Positions 56,616-64,000 of a stretch of DNA of 64,000 bases are shown piece by piece (the first letter of the stretch is position 1; each line of letters begins with the position of its first letter). The notes under the pieces were generated by a model, which saw nothing but the letters and a program-made list of their open reading frames with translations, was not told the origin of the DNA and made no database searches. The position numbers were made by a program, and so were the translations under genes. The stretch is from contig NZ_BNAY01000004.1 in assembly GCF_014654365.1 (NCBI RefSeq), forward strand, positions 1-64,000. Direction: 5' to 3'. This DNA is from Amycolatopsis oliviviridis (lineage in GTDB: Bacteria; Actinomycetota; Actinomycetes; Mycobacteriales; Pseudonocardiaceae).

Positions 56616-58343
56616 CTAGCCACCGCAGACGACCGGCGACGTCGCCACCCGGGGGAATCGCACGGAGCCGCGCGTGAACGACCCGATGAGGTTGTCCGCG
56701 AACCGTCCGGCCGTCAGCGGATCCCGCACCGACACGTCGATCGCGACGATCTCCGGGCAGTCGAGCGCCGACCGCGCGGCCGCGACGTCGGCGGCGCGGG
56801 CCGGGCCGCCCTCGGCGATCGGGAGCCGCGCCGAATTCGCCAGTTCCCACACCGCGGGCAGCCACTTCTGATGACCGGGCCTGCCGTCGGGAAGCGCCGT
56901 CGAATGCGCGGCGAGCGGGTTGGCGAGGCCGTAACCGTCACGCAGCCGCATGTCGAGCGGGATCAGCAAGCCGAGCGCGCCCATGCTGTCCGCGGCGACG
57001 GTCACGTACGGCCGATCCGTCGGGTACGCGTACCAGCGCCTGGTCGCGTAGTCCTGGACCAGCACCGCCGGGCCGTCGACACCGTGGATGGCGTCCAGCG
57101 TCGACGGCATCAACGGATGGCCGGCGTAATCCTCGGCCAGGATCGGATACTCGTGCCCCGTCGACCTCGACCAATACGACCGCTCGTCGGTGATGCCGAC
57201 GGCACGCGGCTGGGTGGAGTACGGCGGGCGAAGCGACCCGGCGGCCACGAACGCCCAGATCCCGACGCCCACCAGAAAAACCGTGGTCAGCCTCGTCACC
57301 GGCAGGGCCAGCACGGGCAGCAGCAGGCAGAACAGCGCCGGAAGCAGCATGCGCCCGTGCATGAAATCCCCGCCGACCCTGGTCACGTACGCCGCGAGGA
57401 GCACCGCGCCGACGACCGGGACCGCGGTGAGCACCGCGAAGGTTTTGTCCACAGTGGACGCGACGGTGACGACGGCGGCCGCGAGGAACACCAGCGGGAG
57501 CCAGAGCCAGTACGGCTGGACGAGGTCGACGAGGTACGCCCAGCCACGGGCCCAGTTCGCCTCCGACGCCTCCTTGACCAACGCGGTGTTCGGCGTGAGC
57601 AGACCGTAGTAGCCCATCCGGAACACCTGATACGCCAACGGGAGCACGGCCGCCACGGCCAGCAGGCCCACCGCGCGGCGAAGTCCCGGTCGCGAGAGCA
57701 CGAGCAGCGCCGCCAAGGCGACCGCGCTGAAGAGCGCGAGATCCGGCCGCACCAATGGCCCCAACCCGGCGACCAGGGCGACCGGCCAGGTGCGCAGATC
57801 ATCCATTGTGGACGAATGGCGGACGAGGAGCCACCAGGTACCGCCCAACCACAACGTGATCAGGCCGGTCTCCAGCCCGGACGTCGCGAAGTCGCGGAAC
57901 GGCGGCAGCGCGCAGACGACCAGTGCCCCGGCGGGCGCGAGCCCGTGGAACGCCAGCGGCTGGTAGAGCCGCCGCGCGCCGTCCAGGCCGAAGAACAGTC
58001 CGGCGACCGAGAAGACCAGCCCGGTCACCACGGAGATCCATTCCAGCGGCACGCCCGGGATCAGCCCGAGGACACTCAGCACCGCCGTCCACAAAGGACT
58101 GGTGTTGGTCTCGACCCGCTCGCCGATGTTGAACACCGGCCCGTTGCCCGCGAGGATCTGGCGGACCGTCCGCAGCACGATCAGCCCGTCGTCGCTCATC
58201 CAGCGGCGGCGCCAGGCAAGGTCGGCGTAGACCATCAGCACCAGGCCGAACCCGAACCACGTCCAGGTCGACGGCCGCCGGAACCAGGCGCGCGAAGGCC
58301 AGTCGGGCGTGTTCTCGCCCGTGGTCGTGTTCGTCTGCGTCAT
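56616..58343 (-). CDS. aftB: AftB-like arabinofuranosyltransferase (GT-C)
   Basis: A 575-aa membrane protein with about ten predicted helices in the first 420 residues and a C-terminal extracytoplasmic part. The conserved Asp-Asp pair is in RRWMSDDGLIVLRTV (about 48-62), followed by NGPVFNIGERVETNTSPLWT, marks of the AftB/Rv3805c family. That enzyme adds terminal beta-(1,2)-linked arabinose to arabinogalactan from decaprenylphosphoryl arabinose. Pseudonocardiaceae have arabinan-containing walls, which fits. The gene precedes the SDR on the same strand. Confidence 0.82.
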   Translation of the reverse strand: MTQTNTTTGENTPDWPSRAWFRRPSTWTWFGFGLVLMVYADLAWRRRWMSDDGLIVLRTVRQILAGNGPVFNIGERVETNTSPLWTAVLSVLGLIPGVPLEWISVVTGLVFSVAGLFFGLDGARRLYQPLAFHGLAPAGALVVCALPPFRDFATSGLETGLITLWLGGTWWLLVRHSSTMDDLRTWPVALVAGLGPLVRPDLALFSAVALAALLVLSRPGLRRAVGLLAVAAVLPLAYQVFRMGYYGLLTPNTALVKEASEANWARGWAYLVDLVQPYWLWLPLVFLAAAVVTVASTVDKTFAVLTAVPVVGAVLLAAYVTRVGGDFMHGRMLLPALFCLLLPVLALPVTRLTTVFLVGVGIWAFVAAGSLRPPYSTQPRAVGITDERSYWSRSTGHEYPILAEDYAGHPLMPSTLDAIHGVDGPAVLVQDYATRRWYAYPTDRPYVTVAADSMGALGLLIPLDMRLRDGYGLANPLAAHSTALPDGRPGHQKWLPAVWELANSARLPIAEGGPARAADVAAARSALDCPEIVAIDVSVRDPLTAGRFADNLIGSFTRGSVRFPRVATSPVVCGG

Positions 58344-58396
58344 GGCTCCGCCCGGCTCGGTTGCGTGCGAAGGAGATCAGGCCCTCGGCCCGCGAG

Positions 58397-59035
58397 TCAA
58401 ACCGCGCGGGCGGACAGACAGGCCTGGGGTCGCTGCCTCCCTTCCATGGCCAGCCGCGCGGTGACCTCGAAACCCGCCTGACCGAGCAGGTCGGCGATCC
58501 TGCCGGGTTCCAGCAGGTAGGCGTCGTAGGTGACCGGGTGGCCATACGCCGTCTCCGGGCTCAGCCGCTCGTCGCCGACGTGGAATCCGACCAGCAGGCG
58601 ACCGCCGGGCGCGAGCGTACGGCGGAACTCCGCGAAGACCGCCGGAAGGAGCTCGGGCGGCAAATGGAAGATCGACCACCAGGCGACGAGCCCGCCCAGC
58701 TCGCCGTCGGGGAGGTCGAGGGCGGTCATCGAACCTACGGAGAACCGCAGGTCAGGGTACTGACGACGAGCGATCTCGACCATTTTCGGCGACAAGTCGA
58801 CACCGGCGACGTCGAGACCGAGCGACGCCAGGTAGGCGGTGACATGGCCCGGCCCGCAACCGACGTCGACGACCGGGCCGCGCGCCTGCTCGGCGAACGC
58901 GGCCAGCATCGCGCGGCCGATCGGCTCCTGGTCGAAGAGCTGTCCGACCCGGACCGCGTAGTCCTCGGCGACGGTGTCGTAGGACTCGCGGGTGGCATCG
59001 AGATGGGAGGTCACGGTGGGCGACGCTAGCGCCAC
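58397..59035 (-). CDS. class I SAM-dependent methyltransferase
   Basis: A 212-aa methyltransferase with the SAM loop VVDVGCGPGHVTAYLASLG (about 53-71), GVDLSPKMVEIAR (motif II) and a YASLGxFHLPPE-like stretch FHLPPELLPAVFAEF. No substrate can be named. GTG starts at 59035 and 59014 are both possible; neither has a convincing ribosome site. It is separated from the aftB-like gene by 53 bp and is not necessarily in its operon. Confidence 0.85.
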   Translation of the reverse strand: MALASPTVTSHLDATRESYDTVAEDYAVRVGQLFDQEPIGRAMLAAFAEQARGPVVDVGCGPGHVTAYLASLGLDVAGVDLSPKMVEIARRQYPDLRFSVGSMTALDLPDGELGGLVAWWSIFHLPPELLPAVFAEFRRTLAPGGRLLVGFHVGDERLSPETAYGHPVTYDAYLLEPGRIADLLGQAGFEVTARLAMEGRQRPQACLSARAV

Positions 59036-59043
59036 CCACCGAC

Positions 59044-59079
59044 AATAAAGGACGTCATCTCGAGGTGACGTCCTTTATT
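59044..59079 (-). terminator. terminator of the yefM-yoeB operon
   Basis: The arms AATAAAGGACGTCA (59044-59057) and TGACGTCCTTTATT (59066-59079) are perfect 14-bp complements. The right arm overlaps the yoeB stop (59075-59077), as a transcript end would. Confidence 0.8.
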
Positions 59080-59335
59080 TCCCGTAGTGATACCGGCAGG
59101 CAGCGAATCTGATTTCACCCTCGGCGACCTTGTAGACGAGTCGGTGCTCGTCCGTGATCCGGCGCGACCAGTAGCCCTGGAACCCATGTTTCAACGGTTC
59201 AGGTTTCCCGATGCCTTCATTGCCGTTGCGCACGACATCCTTGATGAGGTCATTGATGCGCTTGAGCACCTTCCGGTCCTGGGTTTGCCACCAGAGGTAG
59301 TCCTCCCAGGCGTTTTCGTCCCAGATCAGCTTCAT
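59075..59335 (-). CDS. yoeB: YoeB-type mRNA-interferase toxin
   Basis: An 86-aa RelE-superfamily toxin of the Txe/YoeB group, which cuts mRNA in the ribosome. The four catalytic positions of E. coli YoeB are present at the same numbering: Glu46, Arg65, His83 and Tyr84 (PEPLKHGFQGYWSRRI...HRLVYKV...CRYHYGK). Its start overlaps the YefM stop by 4 bases (ATGA). The toxin looks intact, and neutralisation by YefM is expected. Confidence 0.95.
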   Translation of the reverse strand: MKLIWDENAWEDYLWWQTQDRKVLKRINDLIKDVVRNGNEGIGKPEPLKHGFQGYWSRRITDEHRLVYKVAEGEIRFAACRYHYGK

Positions 59336-59583
59336 TCAACGAGTTCGTGCTGTGTTCCGCCGCCCGACTCCAGTCGCTCGATCGCGGTGATCAATCGCCG
59401 CGCGTTCTCCGGGCTGCGGAGCAGGTACGCGGTCTCCTTGAGCGACTGATAATCGTCCAGGGACACGATCACGACGGGCTCATGCCCGGCGCGGGTGATC
59501 ACGACCTCTTCCCGGTCGTTGACCACCGAGTCGAGCGTCTCGGCGTACTTCGCTCGAGACTCGGAGTAGCTCATGGTCTTCAC
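59332..59583 (-). CDS. yefM: YefM-type antitoxin
   Basis: An 83-aa Phd/YefM protein (SYSESRAKYAETLDSVVNDREEVVITRAGHEPVVIVSLDDYQSLKET) that binds YoeB and represses the operon. GTG 59583 has a GGAGGG site 5 bases upstream, which favours it over ATG 59574. It is coupled to yoeB. The palindrome at 59595-59624 overlaps its promoter and carries the GTACA...TGTAC core of YefM sites. Confidence 0.92.
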   Translation of the reverse strand: MKTMSYSESRAKYAETLDSVVNDREEVVITRAGHEPVVIVSLDDYQSLKETAYLLRSPENARRLITAIERLESGGGTQHELVE

Positions 59584-59594
59584 TAGCACCCTCC

Positions 59595-59624
59595 CTTCGA
59601 CGTACAGAATATTGTACGTCGAAG
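59595..59624. promoter_or_regulatory. operator of yefM-yoeB
   Basis: The arms CTTCGACGTACA (59595-59606) and TGTACGTCGAAG (59613-59624) are perfect 12-bp complements with a 6-base centre, 12 bp before the yefM start. YefM proteins bind palindromes with a TGTACA core, which matches here. Confidence 0.85.
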
Positions 59625-59660
59625 GAGTGATAGTCACAAGGGTGCCGGTTAGGCCGTGGG

Positions 59661-61313
59661 TCACACAGGATTCGACGGCTCGATCAGACCCGCGTCCCTG
59701 GTCAGGTCCTCCGGCACGCCCGGCTTGACCACCGGCGTGCATCCGGTCGCGGGATCCGCCGCCGAATCGGTGCCGTTGTACTGCGCGGCGCCCGCCCGGG
59801 TCAGCTGCCGCGCCCCGGCGTCGAAACACACCTGGTACGAGCCCGGCAGCACGCTTCCGAAGGAGTACCGCCCGTCCGGCCCGGTCACGGTCGAACCGAC
59901 CTCCTTGGCCGAAGCGTCCTTCAACGTCACCTTCACGTCCGGGACGCCGAGCTCGTCGCGGCCCTGCAGGCCGTCCTCGTCCTTGTCCAGCCAGACGAAA
60001 TCGCCCAGCTTGCTCATCGGCGCGTTGAGACCCGCCGCGAGCGTCAGGTCCTGGCGTTTCTTCGGGCCGACCGTGGTGGTCGCCGTGCAGCCCGACGTCG
60101 GATCGGCGTCGGAGTCCTTCGCGTCGTCACCCGCGTCCTTCGCCGTGTAGGTGTAGCCCGCGAACTCGGGCGGAAGCGCGCTGATGTCGAAGCAGACCTG
60201 GTAGATGCCGTCCTTCAGCTTCGTAAAGCGGTACTTGCCGGCGGCGTCCGTGGTGAGCGTGCCGAGCGCCGTGCCCGACGCGTCCTTCAAGGTCACCTTC
60301 ACGCCCGGGACGCCCGGCTCGCCGTCGTTCTGCAGGCCGTTGCGGTCGACGTCGTTCCAGGCGAACTCGCCGATCTCGTCGATCGCGGGCGGCGGGGTGA
60401 CCTTGATGGTCGTGGTCGAGGTCTTCTTCGGCAGCGTGCCGCTGGAGACGGTCACGGTGCTGACGTGACCGTTGTCCGCTTCGGTGACGTTCTTGTGGTC
60501 GCAGGTGACGGTCGCGGACTTGCCGGCGTCGAGCGTCGCGATCGGCGCGGGCTGCGCGTCGCAGTACGGGTCGTCGACCTTGACCGCCGCCAGCGTCGTG
60601 GTGCCGTCGTTGGTCACCGTGAAGCGGTAGTTCGCGGTGGTGCCCGCTTCCAGGGTGGCCGTGGCGCCCCAGGCGCCGCTCGCCGGATCCCGCACCTCCG
60701 CCTTCACCGAAAACGAGTCGATCCGCAGGTGGACGCAGTCCCACATGACCCAGTTGTGGTCGGTGGCGGCGAAGAACTTCACCGAGCTAGCCGCCGGCGG
60801 GGCGATCGACGACGGGAAGTCCTGCCTCGCCAGTTTGCCGTCGGTCTCGACGGCGTGCGCAACCTTGAGCTTGTTCTCCAGGACGACCTTGTTCGACGCG
60901 TTGTAGAACCGCAGTCCCGTCTCCCGCACGGCGTCCGCGCGCCGGAGGTTGACGTCGTTCGTGCCGGTCCAATCGGTCAGCGTGTAGACGGCGCCGGGCA
61001 CGAACCTCATCGCTGCGTAGGCGGTGCTGACCATCTTGTCCGGCGTCGAGATCAGGGCGTACTTGCCGCCGTCCTGCTGATAGCCGCCCGCCGTCGACAG
61101 CCGCGGGTGCTTGCTCTTCGGCGTGCCGGCGGGCACCGGCGCGGCGGGGTTGAACGTGTACCCGGTGGGCGGGCTGCCCTGCTCCACGCTCGGGTTCGGC
61201 GCGGCCCCGCCGGTGCAGCCGGACGGGATGTCCGGGGCCTGCGCCCGCGCGGGAAAAGCGCCCGCGGCCAGCAGGAGTGTTCCGGCGGTCATCAACACCA
61301 GTGCCCTTTTCAC
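59661..61313 (-). CDS. secreted SdrD_B-domain protein without anchor
   Basis: A 550-aa secreted protein. A signal peptide (KRALVLMTAGTLLLAAGAFPARA) leads into a DUF11/CARDB-like middle part and two SdrD_B beta-sandwiches near 335-435 and 440-545. Those are IGEFAWNDVDRNGLQNDGEPGVPGVKVTL and LGDFVWLDKDEDGLQGRDELGVPDVKVTL, with calcium-loop-like Asp runs. It has no LPXTG-type anchor or C-terminal helix, so it is released or held by other contacts. A surface, adhesive or structural role is inferred. GTG 61313 was chosen for the signal peptide. Confidence 0.8.
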   Translation of the reverse strand: MKRALVLMTAGTLLLAAGAFPARAQAPDIPSGCTGGAAPNPSVEQGSPPTGYTFNPAAPVPAGTPKSKHPRLSTAGGYQQDGGKYALISTPDKMVSTAYAAMRFVPGAVYTLTDWTGTNDVNLRRADAVRETGLRFYNASNKVVLENKLKVAHAVETDGKLARQDFPSSIAPPAASSVKFFAATDHNWVMWDCVHLRIDSFSVKAEVRDPASGAWGATATLEAGTTANYRFTVTNDGTTTLAAVKVDDPYCDAQPAPIATLDAGKSATVTCDHKNVTEADNGHVSTVTVSSGTLPKKTSTTTIKVTPPPAIDEIGEFAWNDVDRNGLQNDGEPGVPGVKVTLKDASGTALGTLTTDAAGKYRFTKLKDGIYQVCFDISALPPEFAGYTYTAKDAGDDAKDSDADPTSGCTATTTVGPKKRQDLTLAAGLNAPMSKLGDFVWLDKDEDGLQGRDELGVPDVKVTLKDASAKEVGSTVTGPDGRYSFGSVLPGSYQVCFDAGARQLTRAGAAQYNGTDSAADPATGCTPVVKPGVPEDLTRDAGLIEPSNPV

Positions 61314-61395
61314 AGGGCTGAAGCTAGTTATCCGGTTCCGGTTCCGTAATCGCTGAACCGTGTCGTCGAGGGCCCCGATCAGGCAGAACCGAGAG

Positions 61396-61443
61396 TGACC
61401 GGGGCGCCGCTGCCGTCTTCCCACGGCAGCGGCGTCCCGGTCA
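61396..61443 (-). terminator. terminator of the first PhoX gene
   Basis: The arms 61396-61416 (TGACCGGGGCGCCGCTGCCG...) and 61423-61443 pair over 21 bp with one mismatch. It follows the stop at 61449 on the minus strand. Confidence 0.8.
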
Positions 61444-61448
61444 TGGCC

Positions 61449-63551
61449 TTACTTGACGCCGATGCGGCCGACCTGGCCCCAGCGGCCCTTCTTCCACACC
61501 GACACGATCGACGGCCGCGGCTGCGTGGTGCCGCCGTCCGGCCAGTGCGACGTCGGGTTCGCCGAGCTGGCGGCGTTCTCGCCCGGGTGCTGCACGGCGA
61601 CGAGCACCAGGTGGTCGGTCACCACCGGGCCGCAGGTCTCCGCGCCGACCGGCACCGAGAGGAACTGCTTGACGTGCCCGCGTTCCGGACCGTCGACCGG
61701 CACCGAGAACAGGCCGTCGTTGGAGCCGAGCGCGTTGCCGTCGGTGGAGATCCACAGGTTCCCGTGCCGGTCGAACGCGACGTTGTCCGGGCAGGAGATC
61801 GGGCTGACCTGGTCCTTCGGGAAGCCGCCGAAGTAGGTGTCCGCCGTCTTCGGGTCACCGCAGACCAGCAGCAGCCGCCAGGAGAACTTCGTGGCCGCCG
61901 AGTCGCCGCGGTCCTCGTCCCATTCCAGGACGTGCCCGTTGCGGTTGTTGACGCGGGGGTTCGGCTCGTCGACGCCCGCCTTGCCCGCCGCGCCGCGGTC
62001 GCTGTTGTTCGTCAGCGCCGCGTAGATCCGGCCGTTGACCGGGTTCGGCTCGATGTCCTCGGGGCGGTCCATCTTGGTCGGCTGGACCTTGTCCGCGGCC
62101 TGGCGCGTGAACACGTAGACCTCTTCGGCGGTGAAACCGTCCACAAAGGACTTGTTGCCGGAGACCAGCGGGATCCACTCGCCGACGCCGTCGAATTCGC
62201 CGTCCTTGGGGAGCTTCCCGGTGCCGTCGATCTCGCCGGGGCTGTCGCCGGTGAAGCGGGCGACGTACAGGGTGCCGTCGTCGAGCAGCGCCGAGTTGTG
62301 GCGGCGCGCGTGCGCGCTCTTGCCCGGCTTGTACTTGCCCTTGGAGACGAACTTGTAGATGTACTCGAAACGCTCGTCGTCACCGGAGTAGACGGCGACG
62401 CGGCCGTCCTTGGTGATCTTGATGTTCGCGGCCTCGTGCTTGAACCGGCCGAGCGCGGTGTGCTTGACCGGCGTCGAGTTCGGGTCGTTCGGGTCGATTT
62501 CAACGACCCAGCCGAACCGGTTGGCCTCGTTGGGCTCCTGCGCGAGGTCCCAGCGCTTGTCGAACCGCTCCCACTTGCGGGTGGTCCCGGCGCCGGAGAA
62601 GCCGTACCGCTTGAGGCGCGCGGCCGCGACCGGGTCGGTGACGCTCGCCGCGTTGGCGAAGTACTGGTTGACGTTCTCCTCACCGGAAAGCACGGTGCCC
62701 CAAGGGGTCACGCCGCCGGCGCAGTTGTTCTGCGTGCCGAAGACCTTGCGGCCGGTCGGGTCCGCGGAGGTCTTGAGGAACTTCGAACCGGCCGCCGGGC
62801 CGCGCACCTCGAAGGCGGTGTTCAGCGTGATGCGGCGGTTGAACGGGCTCGGCACGGCGCGCAGCGCGCCGCCGATCGGGTCGCGGAAGGCCTGCACGAC
62901 CGAAAGACCGTGCGCGGCCCAGGCGATCTTGACCTGCTCCTCGGTCGGGTTGGCCGGGTCGTACTGGTCGGCCGGGAACATATGGACCTCGGTGGTGTAC
63001 TCGTGGTTCACCACCAGCAGGTTGCGGATGCCCAGCGGGTCCTGCGGGATCAGGCCGACGAAGTCGTTGTTGTAGCCGAACTGCTTGGCCTGCGCGGCCG
63101 CGGTCTGCTTGTGGAAGTCGAACTTCGGCGCGCCCCACTCGACGGCGTCGCCCCAGCGGATGACGACACGCTGGTCGTAGCCCTCGGGGATGGTGACCGC
63201 GTCGAGCTTGTTCGGCGGCACCGCTTCGAAGTCGGTGCCGGGCACCGGACGGCCGGGGCGGCCCGGCTTGCCGTGCCCCGCGGCCGCGACGTCGGCGGCC
63301 GGGGTCTCGGCGGCGGCCGTGCCGGACAGCGCGGCGAAACCACCGGCGGCCGCCGCCAGCACGGCGCTCGCCTTGAGCGCGCCGCGGCGGGACAGCATGT
63401 TCTTGACGACGTCGCCGAAGTACTCGTTGTCCGACGTGTTGGGCTCGGGGTGGGCGCACGCGTTGCCGCAGCGGTACTCGCAGGTGACCGCGGAGCGGCC
63501 GCCGGGGTGGGAGGTGATCAACGGCAGGAGCCGCTGAGGCTCGAAGGACAC
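61449..63551 (-). CDS. PhoX-type alkaline phosphatase, copy 1
   Basis: A 700-aa enzyme of the PhoX (DUF839) family, Tat-exported: SRRGALKASAVLAAAAGGFAALSG follows a long leader (residues 1-48). PhoX enzymes are calcium-iron phosphatases active on phosphomonoesters. The body ends with GAETCGPVVTDHLVLVAVQHPGENA and the WPDGGTTQPRPSIVSVWKKGRWGQVGRIGVK tail. GTG 63551 has a GGAGG 4 bases upstream. A second copy begins 180 bp beyond its start on the same strand. Phosphate control is likely but no PHO box is evident by eye. Confidence 0.88.
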   Translation of the reverse strand: MSFEPQRLLPLITSHPGGRSAVTCEYRCGNACAHPEPNTSDNEYFGDVVKNMLSRRGALKASAVLAAAAGGFAALSGTAAAETPAADVAAAGHGKPGRPGRPVPGTDFEAVPPNKLDAVTIPEGYDQRVVIRWGDAVEWGAPKFDFHKQTAAAQAKQFGYNNDFVGLIPQDPLGIRNLLVVNHEYTTEVHMFPADQYDPANPTEEQVKIAWAAHGLSVVQAFRDPIGGALRAVPSPFNRRITLNTAFEVRGPAAGSKFLKTSADPTGRKVFGTQNNCAGGVTPWGTVLSGEENVNQYFANAASVTDPVAAARLKRYGFSGAGTTRKWERFDKRWDLAQEPNEANRFGWVVEIDPNDPNSTPVKHTALGRFKHEAANIKITKDGRVAVYSGDDERFEYIYKFVSKGKYKPGKSAHARRHNSALLDDGTLYVARFTGDSPGEIDGTGKLPKDGEFDGVGEWIPLVSGNKSFVDGFTAEEVYVFTRQAADKVQPTKMDRPEDIEPNPVNGRIYAALTNNSDRGAAGKAGVDEPNPRVNNRNGHVLEWDEDRGDSAATKFSWRLLLVCGDPKTADTYFGGFPKDQVSPISCPDNVAFDRHGNLWISTDGNALGSNDGLFSVPVDGPERGHVKQFLSVPVGAETCGPVVTDHLVLVAVQHPGENAASSANPTSHWPDGGTTQPRPSIVSVWKKGRWGQVGRIGVK

Positions 63552-63662
63552 AGGGCCTCCATGTTCGCGGTGGGTACACGTAGTCCAGTCGGGGGAACGC
63601 CGTGACGTTAAGCGACCAAAGAGAGCCGGTCCTGGCCAGAAGGTGAACAGCGCGCGAACGAG

Positions 63663-63697
63663 CGATGGCGCGCTGCCGGACCGGCGGCGCGCCATCG
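63663..63697 (-). terminator. terminator of the second PhoX gene
   Basis: The arms CGATGGCGCGC (63663-63673) and GCGCGCCATCG (63687-63697) are perfect 11-bp complements, 32 bp after the stop of the next gene and before the first PhoX start. Confidence 0.75.
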
Positions 63698-63729
63698 ACG
63701 AAAAGTACTGCTAGATCGTTGCTTACCGA

Positions 63730-64000
63730 CTAAGAACCGATGTCCGACAGGCCGTGCCTGCCGGGTTTCCAGACCGCCACCACCGACGGACGGGGCTGGT
63801 TTTCGCCGCCGTCGGGCCAATGGGAGGCCGGTTTGTCGGCATTCGCCCCGTCGACTTCACCCGGATGCTGGACACAGACCGTGACGATCTTCTCCTCGAC
63901 GATCGGGCCGCAGGTCTCCGCGCCGCGCGGCACGGTGAGGAACAGCTTCAGCTCCCCGCGGTTGCGGCCCTCCAGCGGCACCGAGTACAGGCCGTCGTTG
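63730..64000 (-). CDS. PhoX-type phosphatase, copy 2 (cut by window edge)
   Basis: The last about 90 residues of another PhoX-family protein, continuing past the window edge. It reads NDGLYSVPLEGRNRGELKLFLTVPRGAETCGPIVEEKIVTVCVQHPGEVDGANADKPASHWPDGGENQPRPSVVAVWKPGRHGLSDIGS. The end is clearly homologous to copy 1, with GAETCGP and HPGE in common, so the two are tandem paralogues. The start and the other domains lie outside. Confidence 0.85.
   Translation of the reverse strand, partial: NDGLYSVPLEGRNRGELKLFLTVPRGAETCGPIVEEKIVTVCVQHPGEVDGANADKPASHWPDGGENQPRPSVVAVWKPGRHGLSDIGS

Noticed and set aside
55959..58481. An 840-aa plus-strand frame across SDR and AftB-like genes
   Set aside because: It is antisense to genes with clear motifs and reads as Arg-, Gly- and Gln-rich nonsense.
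1..64000. CRISPR arrays, prophage genes or transposases
   Set aside because: No regular spaced direct repeats, integrases or transposase motifs were seen; the repeats found are palindromes or G-rich blocks.

Overview
This 64-kb window is a chromosome segment from a high-GC actinomycete. I infer Pseudonocardiaceae, most likely Amycolatopsis or a close relative. The inference rests on the high GC content, GTG and TTG starts, apparently leaderless promoters, an F420-type oxidoreductase, an AftB-like arabinosyltransferase, a TipA-type MerR regulator, a FabG4/FadA2 locus like that of mycobacteria, and many long intergenic hairpins. Species is not assignable from the window. I see no rRNA, tRNA, CRISPR array, prophage or insertion sequence.

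Layout. 0-5.3 kb: a TetR regulator coupled to an ABC exporter, a decayed P-loop nucleotide kinase, FxsA, and an AlbA_2/Schlafen-type ATP-binding regulator preceded by a striking repeat palindrome. 5.3-11 kb: a lipid locus with two SCP2 proteins, a TetR regulator, a MaoC hydratase, FabG4 and FadA2; two copies of one palindromic motif probably tie it into a regulon. 11-18.5 kb: a DrrAB-type exporter, a DGPF/YciI protein, DoxX, a glycerophosphodiesterase, a TipA-like MerR regulator, an orphan AAA ATPase and an FAD oxidoreductase. 18.5-27.4 kb: a 49-aa small protein, an HTH-GNAT fusion, a YciI-YciI-ECF42-type sigma operon, a ceramidase-like membrane protein, a solute symporter with its DUF3311 partner, a secreted peptidase-like hydrolase and a small XRE regulator. 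27.4-39.4 kb (mostly minus strand): an EndoU-like protein, an ABC/membrane/F420 operon, PEP carboxykinase, a DxDxDG repeat protein, and two dynamin-like GTPases with a GrpE-like protein and a YqeB/TetR pair. 39.4-55.7 kb: two NarL-type two-component systems, a duplicated pair of drug-type ABC modules, TrmB, an FtsX-type ABC transporter and an amidohydrolase. 55.9-64 kb: an SDR, AftB-like glycosyltransferase, methyltransferase, YefM/YoeB toxin-antitoxin, a secreted SdrD_B-domain protein and two tandem PhoX phosphatases, the second cut by the window edge.

The most unusual material is intergenic. Three copies of a ~130-bp G-rich element, each ending in a convergent pair of actinobacterial DnaA-box-like sequences, lie at 22.2, 27.5 and 55.7 kb. 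Each is followed by a different hairpin or iterated module. A second hairpin family is found at 37.7 and 41.9 kb and others at 13.3 and 48.6 kb. The most unusual proteins are an EndoU-like domain apparently fused to a MafI-like immunity domain (27.6-28.2 kb) and the AlbA_2 regulator with four copies of an 11-bp repeat at its promoter.

Most regulators sit beside a palindrome that is a credible operator: TetR at 0.1, 6.7/9.6, 37.6 and 43.4 kb; MerR at 15.1 kb; MarR at 19.0 kb; XRE at 27.0 kb; YefM at 59.6 kb. All functions are inferred from motifs, family knowledge and context; no database search was run.
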